Source: Humibacillus xanthopallidus
GTDB taxonomy: Bacteria; Actinomycetota; Actinomycetes; Actinomycetales; Dermatophilaceae
NCBI RefSeq assembly: GCF_006716675.1
Contig: NZ_VFPM01000001.1
Coordinates: forward strand, 1-64,000
Reading direction: 5' to 3'
DNA: 64,000 nt
Part shown: positions 9,667 through 17,784 of the stretch, in pieces
How positions within the stretch are numbered: the stretch's first letter is position 1
Layout of the letters: each line of letters opens with the position of its first letter
Made by a program: the position numbers and the translations under genes
The notes under the pieces: model-generated
What the model was told of the DNA's origin: nothing
Databases searched by the model: none
The model's input: the letters and a program-made list of their open reading frames with translations, nothing else

Positions 9667-10481
9667 CCATCACGGGTTCCGGACACACATCCGCCGGCTC
9701 GGCCGATTCGCAGTCACGTGGAATGCGCGCGCCCCCCGACCCCTCGTGGCGGCGGCTGTACCGGGTCGGCTCCTGGGCGGCCGCGGCATACGTGCTCCTC
9801 GTGCTCACAGCCATGGTGCTCCTCGCCGCTGCACCTCTCCCCCCATCATCGGGGGCCGCGCTGCTCGAGTACATCGACGCGCACGGAGTGGTCTACGTCG
9901 TGGAGCTGGTGTGCTTCGTCGGGCTCAGCGTGCCAGCCCTGATCGTGTTCACCGCCTGGGCGATGGCGCTGGGGCACGTCGACAAGTCCATGGCGCTCAT
10001 CGGTGGCCTGTTCGGCGTCGCCTCCGAGATCACGGCCTTGGCGGTCGGCAGCAGCCCGCAGTCCCTCAATGGGGGCCTGCTCACCCTCAGCACCTCCTAC
10101 CAGTCAGCGACCACGGCCGGCGAGCGCGCCGGTCTCGCCAGCGCGGCGGACGCCGTCATCGCCACGACCAACGCGATGCCCTGGGCCGGGGTCCTGACCG
10201 CAGCCGGCATCCTCATCCTCTCCCTGGTTGCATGGCGCGGACCTGTTCCCGCCGCCGTGGCGGCATTCGGCATCCTCACCGGAGCCGTCGGCATCGTCGC
10301 CGAGGCGCTGCGTCCCCTGATCGACGTCGGCTACCTCATCTACGGGCTGCTCCTGCCCGCCTGGTTCATCCTGACCGGGTGGAGGCTGAGCACCTTCGGC
10401 CGCTATGGCCCGGTCAGCGCACCCTCGACGAGCGACGACTCCGCCAGTAGCCCCACTCCCCCGCCCGAGGCAGCGGAGTGA
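9663..10481 (+). CDS. Polytopic membrane protein, DUF4386-like
   Basis: A 272-residue protein with six to eight hydrophobic segments, for example AAAAYVLLVLTAMVLLAAAP near 35-55, VVYVVELVCFVGLSVPALIV near 75-95, and a C-terminal VGYLIYGLLLPAWFILTGW. The pattern and the MALIGGLFGVASEITALAVG stretch resemble DUF4386 proteins, whose function is unknown. It is translationally coupled to the SRPBCC gene. No catalytic motif is visible. Confidence 0.6.
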   Translation: MTITGSGHTSAGSADSQSRGMRAPPDPSWRRLYRVGSWAAAAYVLLVLTAMVLLAAAPLPPSSGAALLEYIDAHGVVYVVELVCFVGLSVPALIVFTAWAMALGHVDKSMALIGGLFGVASEITALAVGSSPQSLNGGLLTLSTSYQSATTAGERAGLASAADAVIATTNAMPWAGVLTAAGILILSLVAWRGPVPAAVAAFGILTGAVGIVAEALRPLIDVGYLIYGLLLPAWFILTGWRLSTFGRYGPVSAPSTSDDSASSPTPPPEAAE

Positions 10482-10608
10482 TGAGGTGCCGGCGGCGCTG
10501 CACCGCTGCACCGTCGTGCCGGGACGGGTATCGGCGCCAGACGCGGAGGACGGGCCGAACCGGTCCGTGCGACGCGGAAGGTTGCCGGAGCTCCGAGAGG
10601 AGAACGTG

Positions 10609-11952
10609 ATGGCCTTCACCCGTCTGCGGATGGACGAGCTCGTCAACGCCTGGATCGGGGACCGCTTCACCCCGTTCCAGCTCGGACTGCTGGCCGTGTT
10701 CGAGCCGGGCCCGTTTGCCCTTCCGAGCGGTTCGGTTGACACCGCACTCGTCGCCCACGAGCTGTCGGTCCGCGCCCTCAGTGTTCCCGAGCTGGGCCGC
10801 CGGGTGCACTGGACGGGCCCCGGCGAAGGCGCGCCGGTGTGGGTCGACGTCGCCGATGATGTCGTCACGCGACGCGTCGGGACCACCTGGGTGAGCCCAG
10901 GCACGGACCTGCCGACGTGGGCGTCCAACCGAGCCATCCTCCGCCTGGACCGCGACCTGCCCCTGTGGCGCGCAGAGGTCGTCGACGGGCTGCCAGACGG
11001 CCGCTTCGCCATCCTCGTGGTCGTGCACCATGTGCTCGCCGACGGCATGGAAGGGATGCGCCTGCTGGCCTCCCTCCTCGACGCGGACGCCGATGTCGTC
11101 CGCGAGGAGCCCCCTGTTCGCATCCCCGCGAGCCCACCGACCCGCCTCGACCTGGTGCGCGACCGTATGCCGTCATGGCGCGGCGGCGCGCGGGGCCGGC
11201 GGCACCAGCCCGCGGGCTGGTCCCCGGGCGAGCCCCGGATGGCGCTCAGGGAGTACCGGGAGTCGATGGCCGCCTTCACCGCGCCGCGTCCGCGGACCTC
11301 TCTGCCGAGGGCGGTGGGTCCGACGCGCCGCATGGCCGTGGCATCGGCCGATCTCGGTGCGCTCAGCAGGCTGGGCCACCGTCGGGGTGCGACTGTCAAC
11401 GACCTGCTTCTGGCGGCCGTGACCCAGGGGCTGCGGGACCTCCTGACCGTGCGCGCTGAGTGCCGGGCGGGACTGTTCGTCAGGACCATCCTTCCTGTCG
11501 CCGGCGCGTCCACTCGCCAGGTCGCAAGCATGATGGTCGTGGACCTGCCTGTGGGAGAGCCGGATCCGGCCCGTCGCCTCGCGACCATCGTCGAGCGGAC
11601 GTCGGCACGCAAGGCGCGCCTGCAGGCCACCGGCGGGTCCGGACCTCATCTCCTTGCCCTGCCCATCCCGGTCGCGAGAATCCTCATCCCGTGGGCCAGG
11701 CGGCGAGGCAGCAGGATGATCGACCTCTCGGTGACGAACGTGCCCGGGCCTGTGGCGCCGCTGTGGTTCGCCGGGGCGCAGATGGTCGAGGCCTGGCCGA
11801 TCGCTCCCCTCGTGCCCTTGGTCGGCCTCACCGTGGCCGCGCTGTCCTACAACGGCCGGCTTGTCGTGACCGTGAACGCGGACGGTGCGGTGCGCGATGT
11901 CGACGTCCTGGGCGACGGCATCGCGTCAGCTCTTGCTGTGCCGGCTGACTGA
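10609..11952 (+). CDS. Wax ester synthase/diacylglycerol acyltransferase (WS/DGAT)
   Basis: A 447-residue protein starting at ATG 10609 behind GAGAGGAG; a GTG one codon upstream is also possible. The acyltransferase motif HHxxxDG appears as VVHHVLADGMEGMRLLASLL near residue 140. Conserved late segments such as SVTNVPGPVAPLWFAGAQM and VGLTVAALSYNGRLVVTVNA are typical of the family. It would transfer acyl groups from acyl-CoA to an alcohol or diacylglycerol at the membrane to make storage lipid. The two genes upstream probably belong to the same transcription unit. The substrate alcohol cannot be deduced. Confidence 0.85.
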   Translation: MAFTRLRMDELVNAWIGDRFTPFQLGLLAVFEPGPFALPSGSVDTALVAHELSVRALSVPELGRRVHWTGPGEGAPVWVDVADDVVTRRVGTTWVSPGTDLPTWASNRAILRLDRDLPLWRAEVVDGLPDGRFAILVVVHHVLADGMEGMRLLASLLDADADVVREEPPVRIPASPPTRLDLVRDRMPSWRGGARGRRHQPAGWSPGEPRMALREYRESMAAFTAPRPRTSLPRAVGPTRRMAVASADLGALSRLGHRRGATVNDLLLAAVTQGLRDLLTVRAECRAGLFVRTILPVAGASTRQVASMMVVDLPVGEPDPARRLATIVERTSARKARLQATGGSGPHLLALPIPVARILIPWARRRGSRMIDLSVTNVPGPVAPLWFAGAQMVEAWPIAPLVPLVGLTVAALSYNGRLVVTVNADGAVRDVDVLGDGIASALAVPAD

Positions 11953-12268
11953 GCGCTTGCACATCAGTCGGGAGGGGTTACCGTCCGGGTCGTCCTCCGT
12001 CGGCGCCGTCTCGGTCAGCACTCATCGGCGTCATGTTCACCACCGGGGAGTCCTGCACGCAGTCGTCCATGGAGTACACCTCCGCGGCTGCAGGTGTTAT
12101 GCCGCCGCCGCGGATGGCCTCAATGGGTCTGCGGCGAGCAACCTCACGGAGCACACCGACCGCGATGTCGACCCAGAGAATCGGCCGGGAGCGGCCACTC
12201 TCGGGTCGTCGCCAAGGCGCTCACCGGGGCACGTGTGGTCGCTGTGCCCGGCCGGTCGCTCGTCTCGG
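11953..12268. other. Region without a supported gene
   Basis: About 315 bases between the acyltransferase and the phosphotransferase remnant. On the minus strand one frame reads ILWVDIAVGVLREVARRRPI and later MDDCVQDSPVVNMTPMSADR before stopping near 11977. It looks protein-like but has no clear start, so it may be a fragment of a lost gene. Nothing else is seen. Confidence 0.35.
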
Positions 12269-12656
12269 TCAACGCGCGGCGCTGTAGTCCTCGAGGAGCC
12301 CGTCGATGACCCGCCGCGCCTCAACTGCCGAGGCGTCGTCACGGTCGTCAATGGCCCTGCGGCATAGGCACCAAGACGGGCAGGTGCTCTGCTATCGCAG
12401 GCAGCCAGCGGTGCTCCTTCTCCACGGCCAGTGCATACTCTGCGGCGCTTGGAAGCCGCACGAGCAGGTCCTCTCCCAGACGGAAGCTGAAGTTGTCCCA
12501 CCCGGGCTCAGGGACCGGGGTGACGGGCAGCTGAGACCACTGAGGAAACTGCTCCGCGACGAGGTGATGCACCGTCTCGACGTCGACGGTGAGCCTCTGC
12601 GGCGCGGGCCCGAGCTGCGGCACCCCCATGCTGGACGCCTCGCCGTCAACGCTCAT
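12269..12656 (-). pseudogene. Aminoglycoside phosphotransferase-like gene with internal deletion
   Basis: From ATG 12656 the first 100 residues are the N-lobe of an APH-family kinase: VHHLVAEQFPQWSQLPVTPV, then GWDNFSFRLGEDLLVRLPSA, then EKEHRWLPAIAEHLPVLVP. After MPQG the frame stops at 12348. Another frame starting near 12362 reads AIDDRDDASAVEAARVIDGL LEDYSAAR and stops at 12269, which fits the C-terminal helix of the same family. The catalytic HGD and DFD core is absent. The gene has lost about 150-170 codons and is out of frame. An IS3-family element sits four bases upstream of the ATG and separates it from its promoter. Confidence 0.7.
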
Positions 12657-12720
12657 GTCCGGGACTGCTGCACGGATAGGTGACACCTGATCTGTGGCGC
12701 TGAAGGGCGCCGCTGGAAGG

Positions 12721-13023
12721 ATGTTCACCGTGCCCAAGCCCTACCCCAAAGAGTTCCGTGACGACGTCGTGAACGTCGCTCGCGGCCGCGAGCCGGGCCA
12801 GTCGCTCAAGCAGATCGCGGCCGACTTCGGCATCGCCGAGTCCTGCCTGCGTAACTGGATGCGCGAGGCCGACGTCGAGGACGGCATCAAGCCAGGAGCC
12901 ACAGCGGCTGAGAGTGCCGAGCTGCGCGAGGCCAAGAAACGGATCCGTCTGCTCGAGCAGGAGAACGAGGTCCTGCGCCGAGCCGCGGCGTACCTGTCGC
13001 AGGCGAACCTGCCGGGAAAATGA
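12721..13023 (+). CDS. IS3-family transposase OrfA
   Basis: A 100-residue protein starting at ATG 12721 (GGAAGG just upstream). MFTVPKPYPKEFRDDVVNVA and then SLKQIAADFGIAESCLRNWM form the helix-turn-helix that binds the IS ends. The C-terminal half is a leucine-zipper-like coiled coil (LREAKKRIRLLEQENEVLRR). OrfA alone usually regulates; joined to OrfB by a -1 frameshift it gives the active transposase. Its TGA overlaps the OrfB ATG. Confidence 0.9.
   Translation: MFTVPKPYPKEFRDDVVNVARGREPGQSLKQIAADFGIAESCLRNWMREADVEDGIKPGATAAESAELREAKKRIRLLEQENEVLRRAAAYLSQANLPGK
13014..13020 (+). other. Programmed -1 frameshift heptamer GGGAAAA
   Basis: The bases G GGA AAA, read in the OrfA frame, fit the X XXY YYZ slippery heptamer and are followed at once by the OrfA stop TGA. 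A one-base backward slip continues into the OrfB frame (AAA ATG ATG). This is how IS3-type elements make the OrfAB fusion. A stimulating hairpin just downstream was not worked out. Confidence 0.75.
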
Positions 13024-13895
13024 TGTACCCGCTCGTCCGCGAGCTGGCCGCCGACGGGATCCCCGTCGCGGTGACGTGCCGGGTCCTGAAACTCGCCCGC
13101 CAGCCGTACTACCGCTGGCTGGCGGCACCAGTCACCGCGAGCGACAGAGCCGAGGCGCACCTGGCCAACGTCCTGTTCGACGCCCACCGGGACGACCCCG
13201 AGTTCGGCTACCGGTACCTGGCCGACGAGGCACGCGACGCCGGCCAGCAGGCCTGCGACCGGACCATGTGGCGGGTCTGCTCGGCCAACGGCTGGTGGTC
13301 GGCGTTCGGCAAGAAGCGCGGCAAGAACGGCAAGAAGCCCGGGCCACCGGTGCACGACGACCTCGTCCAGCGCGTCTTCACCGCCCCGGACCGGAACCGG
13401 CTGTGGCTCAGCGACATCACCGAGCACTGGACCGGTGAGGGCAAGCTCTACCTCTGCGCGATCAAGGACGTCTACTCCAACCGGATCGTCGGCTACTCGA
13501 TCAGCGACCGGATGACCTCCCGGCTGGCCGTCGACGCCCTGGCAAACGCGGTCGCCCGACGCGGGCAGGTCGCCGGCTGCATCCTGCACACCGACCGCGG
13601 ATCGCAGTTCAGGTCACGGAGATTCGTCCGTGCCCTGCACCGGCACGGCATGGTCGGCTCGATGGGCAAGGTCGGCGCGGCCGGTGACAACGCCGCCATG
13701 GAGTCCTTCTTCGCCCTGCTGCAGAAGAACGTCCTGAACCGTCGAGCCTGGGACAGCCGCCAACAGCTACGGATCGCGATCGTCACCTGGATCGAACGGA
13801 CCTACCACCGCCGACGCCGTCAGGACGCCCTCGGACGATTGACCCCCATCGAGTTCGAGACCATCATGACCAAACCTGCCACTCAGGCAGCCTGA
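13020..13895 (+). CDS. IS3-family transposase OrfB (DDE catalytic subunit)
   Basis: A 291-residue protein. The N-terminal region (VTCRVLKLARQPYYRWLA, DDPEFGYRYLADEARDAG) is the usual HTH_21 segment. The rve-type catalytic core follows, with the DDE residues in LWLSDITEHW (D1), CILHTDRGSQF (D2) and NAAMESFFALLQKN (E, about 35 residues after D2). The ending WIERTYHRRRRQDALGRLTP IEFE is characteristic of the family. It cuts and joins DNA at the IS ends. The frame is intact throughout. Confidence 0.95.
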   Translation: MMYPLVRELAADGIPVAVTCRVLKLARQPYYRWLAAPVTASDRAEAHLANVLFDAHRDDPEFGYRYLADEARDAGQQACDRTMWRVCSANGWWSAFGKKRGKNGKKPGPPVHDDLVQRVFTAPDRNRLWLSDITEHWTGEGKLYLCAIKDVYSNRIVGYSISDRMTSRLAVDALANAVARRGQVAGCILHTDRGSQFRSRRFVRALHRHGMVGSMGKVGAAGDNAAMESFFALLQKNVLNRRAWDSRQQLRIAIVTWIERTYHRRRRQDALGRLTPIEFETIMTKPATQAA

Positions 13896-14076
13896 CCCCA
13901 CCTGTCACCTATCCGTGCAGCAGTCCCTCCGGCACGCTGTCGGGCTCGATCGCGCGCAAGCATTCGTCGGCACGCAAGCGTCAGCTCTGCGCTGGAAGTA
14001 GAGCCGGGCGTGGTCGACAGGCGGCCATGTGACGCGGGCCCCGGGCCGCGCGAGTCGCCCCAGAACGGTGGCCCGC

Positions 14077-14373
14077 TCAGGCAGGATCCGCACTGCCGGC
14101 GAGGACCTGCATGACCACCAAGGTCGGCTCCGCCGCGAAGCGGCGGAACAACGCAGGAGCAGCAGGCGGTTCAGGCGATGCCCTCATCGCATCGAGCGCC
14201 GCACGATCTCGCCAAAGCGAGTGAATCGCCCAATGCCCTTGTCCGTCTCCAAGCAGTCGAGTCTCGAGTAGCCCGTCCGGAAGACCGCCGGCCAGCAGGT
14301 TCTCGAAGTCTGCCGTCAGGTCGTGGGCCTGACCTTGATCCACGTCGGCGGACACCATTGTCAGGATGTTCAT
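14077..14373 (-). CDS. Small dimeric alpha-beta barrel (ABM-like) protein
   Basis: A 98-residue protein starting with ATG at 14373. A first strand MNILTMVSADVDQGQ, a helix (HDLTADFENLLAGG), a strand LLETRLLGDGQGHWAIHSLW and the last strand EPTLVVMQVL are arranged like antibiotic-biosynthesis-monooxygenase (ABM) domains. Such domains include quinone monooxygenases and many of unknown activity. No upstream partner is left, because the IS and the kinase remnant lie just beyond. The ribosome site is weak. Function uncertain. Confidence 0.6.
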   Translation of the reverse strand: MNILTMVSADVDQGQAHDLTADFENLLAGGLPDGLLETRLLGDGQGHWAIHSLWRDRAALDAMRASPEPPAAPALFRRFAAEPTLVVMQVLAGSADPA

Positions 14374-14579
14374 GAGGCAAGGATCCGATGCAGCACGTGC
14401 ATTGCCTAGTCCTTGTTCGCCGGGTTGAAGGCGCCATCTGGGCATCTGAACCGCCCCGGGTTCAGTGGAACTCGACGTGCTCATGGGTCCGCCAGGGGCC
14501 GTGGCTGCGGATGAGCTCGGTCCTGAAGAGCACTGCGACAGCACATGACATTTCCCAGGTCAGCGGCACAATTGATCGG

Positions 14580-14652
14580 CGCCCCCGGCAGGACTCGAAC
14601 CTGCGACCAAGAGATTAGAAGGCTCTTGCTCTATCCGCTGAGCTACAGGGGC
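14580..14652 (-). tRNA. tRNA-Arg (anticodon TCT)
   Basis: Reading from 14652 the gene begins GCCCCTGTAGCTCAGCGGAT, with D-arm GCTC...GAGC, anticodon loop CTTCTAA (anticodon TCT) and T-arm GGTTCGAATCC. The acceptor stem closes with GGGGGC and discriminator G. No CCA is encoded. Confidence 0.95.
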
Positions 14653-14709
14653 TCGTCGCCCCGTGGCAGGCGACGTCCCATGATAGGCAAGCCGGAGCGG
14701 TGCGCCCGC

Positions 14710-15903
14710 TCAGGTGACGGGCGAGCCCACGAAGTCGCGACGGTGCGCGGTGATCGACTCGAGCAGGACGAGCTCGCGCTGCGCCGCGTCGCTCTCGGCG
14801 GTGCCGTGGACCAGCCTCGAGCGCAGGAGGGCGAGGTCGCTCGCACTGTCCTGGAAGGCCTGCATCGAGCGTTTGGCGGGAACGCCGCCGGTGCGCCGCG
14901 CCCACGCCCGGGCGTCGCGGCGTTGGGCGAGCGAGGAGAGCATCGTGACCTCGCCGTGCGTGAGCCAGCCCGCGTCGGCGTAGGGAGAGAGGTACAGCCC
15001 GATGAGGCGCCCCTCCCGACGACGCAGCCAGACGACGAAGCCGACGAAGGCGAGGAAGAGCGGCACCTGGTAGGTGAGGTAGGCCTGGATGAAGCCCTCG
15101 AGGCCGGCGAGGGCGGAGAAGTTCCACAGCCCGTGCAGGAGCATCGCGCAGACCCAGCCGCCGAGCACCGCGAGAACCCGCACGAGTGGCCGGCGCGAGG
15201 TGACGGCGATGCCGATGCCGATGCCGGTGAGGGCCGTGAAGAGGGGGTGCCCGAAGGGGCCCATGATGCCGCGCACGATGAACGTGCCGGTGAGGCCCTC
15301 GTCGCCGTAGAGGTCGTAGGCGCGTCCGAGGTAGAGGATGTTCTCGCTGAAGGCGAAGCCGGCCCCGATGAGGCCGCCGTAGACGATGCCGTCGATGATC
15401 CCGTCGAACTCACGCCGCCGCAGAAGGTAGATGAGCAGGATGCCGAGACCCTTGAGGGTCTCCTCGGTGACGGGTGCGAGGTAGACGGCGCCGGTCTCGA
15501 ACGGGTCGGTCCACTGCGAGTCGACGAGCACCCGCAGCCCGAGGGTGTTGAGGAAGAAGGCGCCGACGACGGCGACGAGCGCTCCCCAGAGGAACGCGAA
15601 GACGAGGTAGCGGGCCGGCTCGGCCTCGAAGCGGTCGAGCCACAACAGGGTCGGCACGATGATGAGGAGCGGGATCACCGCGAGGAGTGCGGCGGTCACG
15701 AGCGTCTGCGCCGTCAACCGCTCACCGAGGATGGTGAGCAGGACGAGGAGGGCGAGGAGGAAGAGCGCGGCGACGACACCGATGGTGATCGCGGTGCGCA
15801 GCATCGGCCGACGGGTCGGGTTGGGCAGCCGACTCCATTGCGGCTGCTGGGCATTCGCTCCCCCGCCGGTCGGCTGACCGGTCGTCACGTCGCCTGAGGT
15901 CAT
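14710..15903 (-). CDS. prsW: PrsW-family intramembrane metalloprotease
   Basis: A 397-residue protein with about eight transmembrane segments between residues 35 and 300 and a soluble C-terminal tail. The PrsW/CPBP-type active-site elements are visible: APVTEETLKG with the EE pair, GFAFSENILY with E-N, GHPLFTALTG, and LLHGLWNFSA with H. The family cleaves membrane anti-sigma factors (site-1 cleavage of RsiW in Bacillus); the substrate here is unknown. The N-terminal 30 residues are proline/glutamine-rich and cytosolic. It is transcribed away from orn. Confidence 0.85.
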   Translation of the reverse strand: MTSGDVTTGQPTGGGANAQQPQWSRLPNPTRRPMLRTAITIGVVAALFLLALLVLLTILGERLTAQTLVTAALLAVIPLLIIVPTLLWLDRFEAEPARYLVFAFLWGALVAVVGAFFLNTLGLRVLVDSQWTDPFETGAVYLAPVTEETLKGLGILLIYLLRRREFDGIIDGIVYGGLIGAGFAFSENILYLGRAYDLYGDEGLTGTFIVRGIMGPFGHPLFTALTGIGIGIAVTSRRPLVRVLAVLGGWVCAMLLHGLWNFSALAGLEGFIQAYLTYQVPLFLAFVGFVVWLRRREGRLIGLYLSPYADAGWLTHGEVTMLSSLAQRRDARAWARRTGGVPAKRSMQAFQDSASDLALLRSRLVHGTAESDAAQRELVLLESITAHRRDFVGSPVT

Positions 15904-15981
15904 CCCCGCAGGTTAGTGCAGTCGTGCGCGCCGGGGGTCGGGCCGGGCGAGGATGGCACCGGCTGCCTTTATGGTGGAGCC

Positions 15982-16605
15982 GTGAGCGACTCCAACCACA
16001 GGGCCATGGCAGACCGGATCGTCTGGATCGACTGCGAGATGACCGGTCTCTCCCTGCGCTCCGACGCGCTGGTCGAGGTCGCTGCGCTCGTCACCGACTT
16101 CGAGCTCAACCAGCTCGGCGAGGGCATCGAGGTCGTCATCAAGCCGCCGGCCGAGGCGCTCGAGCAGATGGACCCCTTCGTCCGCGACATGCACACGACC
16201 TCCGGGCTCATCACCGAGTTCGACTCCGGGGTGACCCTCCAGGAGGCCGAGCACATCGTGCTCGACTACATCCGCACCTTCGTCCCGGAGCCGCGCAAGG
16301 CGCCGCTCGGCGGCAACACGGTCGCCACCGACCGGGGCTTCCTCCTGCGCGACATGCCCGAGCTCGAGGCCTACCTCCACTACCGCATCATCGACGTCAG
16401 CTCGATCAAGGAGCTCTCGCGCCGGTGGTATCCGCGGGTCTACTTCAACGCGCCCAAGAAGTCGGGCGGCCACCGGGCGCTCGCCGACATCCGCGAGTCG
16501 ATCGCCGAGCTGCGCTACTACCGCGAGGCCGTCTTCGTGCCCCAGCCGGGTCCGGACAGCGCGACCGCCAAGGCGCTCGCGCAGCCCCACGTCATCGAGC
16601 ACTGA
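15982..16605 (+). CDS. orn: Oligoribonuclease
   Basis: A DEDDh 3'-5' exonuclease that degrades 2-5 nt RNA, including pGpG from c-di-GMP, to mononucleotides in the cytoplasm. The DEDD motifs are IVWIDCEMTG (first D and E), GNTVATDRGFL (D) and SGGHRALADI (H and D). The GTG start at 15982 has GGAG very close upstream; the ATG at 16006 (MADRIVWID) is an equally plausible start and would give 199 residues. The next gene downstream is tRNA-His, a common actinobacterial neighbour. Confidence 0.95.
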   Translation: MSDSNHRAMADRIVWIDCEMTGLSLRSDALVEVAALVTDFELNQLGEGIEVVIKPPAEALEQMDPFVRDMHTTSGLITEFDSGVTLQEAEHIVLDYIRTFVPEPRKAPLGGNTVATDRGFLLRDMPELEAYLHYRIIDVSSIKELSRRWYPRVYFNAPKKSGGHRALADIRESIAELRYYREAVFVPQPGPDSATAKALAQPHVIEH

Positions 16606-16610
16606 GCCGG

Positions 16611-16666
16611 CCGGACGGCATACGGGCGGCTCGGGAGGGCTCTCGAGGCGCCCGTATGCCGTCCGG
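16611..16666. terminator. Terminator hairpin built from paired GTATGCCG octamers
   Basis: An 18-bp perfect inverted repeat, CCGGACGGCATACGGGCG at 16611-16628 and its complement at 16649-16666, around a 20-base loop. It begins six bases after the orn stop. Each arm carries one copy of the octamer CGGCATAC/GTATGCCG that is enriched across the window. There is no T-tract. Confidence 0.8.
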
Positions 16667-16760
16667 CGCGGGGTGGTCATCACCACCCTCGGGCAGCCTG
16701 TACGATTGTCGACGCAGTCCCACGACGCCGAGCCCCCGGGCCCGGCTCGTCCTGTGCATG

Positions 16761-16836
16761 GTGGGTGTAGCTCAGCTGGTAGAGCACCTGGTTGTGGTCC
16801 AGGTGGCCGCGGGTTCAAGTCCCGTCACTCACCCCA
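16761..16836 (+). tRNA. tRNA-His (anticodon GTG)
   Basis: Starts GTGGGTGTAGCTCAGCTGGT, with anticodon stem-loop CCTGGTTGTGGTCCAGG (anticodon GTG) and T-arm GGGTTCAAGTCCC. The 3' end CACTCAC is followed by C and an encoded CCA. The base before (16760) is G, as needed for the extra G-1. Confidence 0.95.
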
Positions 16837-16861
16837 TGGTTCCTGCTCCGTCAGGACATCT

Positions 16862-16901
16862 CTGTGGCCCGGCACCCTCTGACGAGGGGGTCGGGCCACA
16901 G
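16862..16901 (+). terminator. Terminator after tRNA-His
   Basis: Inverted repeat CTGTGGCCCG / CGGGCCACAG (16862-16871 and 16892-16901), extended inward by ACCCTC/GAGGGGGT. It lies 25 bases after the tRNA. Confidence 0.75.
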
Positions 16902-17034
16902 TCGTTCTGCGAGTCGAATGCTCCACGGGCGGTTCCCTTCTCGGCAGCAGGTCGAGGGCTACGCTGGTGAACGGCGGAGGCCGCGCCAGGCGCCCTGAAC
17001 CGCGACGGCGGCTCTGCCCACGAGAGGGAGTGCG

Positions 17035-17580
17035 ATGACCCGTCACGAGACGCCGCCGCAGCCCGCGCCGTCCCGCATGACCGAGTTCCACGGGCACCCC
17101 CTGGTCGTCGCGGTGACCGAGCAGCCGGAGGCCCTCGTCGTGCTCACGGCTGCATCATTGGCCCGGGCGACCGGCGCCGAGGCGCTCTACTTCGCGTTCG
17201 TCGACCCCGCGCGCTACGTCGACGAGGAGCTGCCCGACGGGTCCGTCCGGCATCACTCCGTCGACTCGGACATCGGCGACGAGCTGTGGCCGGAGCGGGA
17301 GCGCCGCATCGTCCACTGGGTCAGCGAGGTGATGAGAGGCTCCGACATCCCGTGGCACTTCCGCTACCTCGCGGGCCGGGCGGATCGCGCCCTGACCCAC
17401 CTCGCCCGTGCCGTCGATGCCGCCGCCTTCGTCGTCGGCACCCAGACGCGGCCGCACCGGCGGGCGCGCGACTTCCTCGCTCAGTCGCTGTCGATGCAGC
17501 TCGCCCACCGCCAGCACCGGCCGGTCCTCGTCGTGCCGCTCGTCGTCGTGGACTGGCATGCGCCGGGGCCCTGGGAGTGA
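17035..17580 (+). CDS. Universal stress protein-like, single domain
   Basis: A 181-residue protein starting with ATG at 17035 behind GAGAGGGAG. It has a USP-type Rossmann pattern: PLVVAVTEQPEALVVLTAAS, ATGAEALYFAFVDPARYV, YLAGRADRALTHLARAVDAA, AAFVVGTQTR and a final strand RPVLVVPLVVVD. The ATP-loop glycines (G-x2-G-x9-G-S/T) are not kept after GTQTR, so it is probably of the non-ATP-binding type. It stands between tRNA-His and tRNA-Lys. Confidence 0.65.
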   Translation: MTRHETPPQPAPSRMTEFHGHPLVVAVTEQPEALVVLTAASLARATGAEALYFAFVDPARYVDEELPDGSVRHHSVDSDIGDELWPERERRIVHWVSEVMRGSDIPWHFRYLAGRADRALTHLARAVDAAAFVVGTQTRPHRRARDFLAQSLSMQLAHRQHRPVLVVPLVVVDWHAPGPWE

Positions 17581-17668
17581 CGTCTGGTCGGGCTCTGCGG
17601 CCCGTGTTGCGCTGAGGCTCCGGCGATTTTGTGACGACACGGGGCGGCTGCTAACGTTTCCCCTCGTT

Positions 17669-17741
17669 GCGCCGCTAGCTCAATTGGCAGAGCAAGTGAC
17701 TCTTAATCACTGGGTTCGGGGTTCGAGTCCCTGGCGGCGCA
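17669..17741 (+). tRNA. tRNA-Lys (anticodon CTT)
   Basis: Begins GCGCCGCTAGCTCAATTGGC, with anticodon stem-loop GTGACTCTTAATCAC (anticodon CTT) and T-arm GGTTCGAGTCC. The acceptor stem closes with GCGGCGC and discriminator A; no CCA is encoded. Its 3' end is repeated at 28417, which suggests use as an integration site. Confidence 0.95.
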
Positions 17742-17752
17742 CTCTTCATGCA
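17720..17752 (+). repeat. Left copy of tRNA-Lys 3'-end direct repeat (candidate att site)
   Basis: The last 22 bases of tRNA-Lys plus 11 bases of flank match 28417-28449 in 32 of 33 positions, with 28 perfect bases first. The identity passes the tRNA end (ACTCTTC, one mismatch, TGCA), so it is not just a shared tRNA T-arm. Confidence 0.75.
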
Positions 17753-17756
17753 GGTC

Positions 17757-17784
17757 AGAGCCCGGCCCCTCGGGGCCGGGCTCT
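17757..17784 (+). terminator. Terminator after tRNA-Lys
   Basis: Inverted repeat AGAGCCCGGCCCC / GGGGCCGGGCTCT (17757-17769 and 17772-17784), 13 bp with a very short loop, followed by ACTTGT. It begins 15 bases after the tRNA. Confidence 0.85.

Larger units (their letters stand above)
12661..13927 (+). mobile_element. Intact IS3-family insertion sequence, 1,267 bp
   Basis: The terminal inverted repeats are identical over 25 bases (12661-12685 and 13903-13927; both begin GGGACTGCTGCACGGATAGG read inward). The flanking TCC at 12658-12660 and 13928-13930 is a 3-bp target duplication. The element encodes the two overlapping frames usual for IS3 relatives. Perfect ends, open frames and target duplication suggest a recent, possibly active insertion. 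A degenerate relative lies at 4940. Confidence 0.95.

Noticed and set aside
14545..15897. 450-codon plus-strand frame rich in Glu, Gly and Arg
   Set aside because: It is antisense to the PrsW-type protease gene and runs over tRNA-Arg; typical GC-rich shadow.
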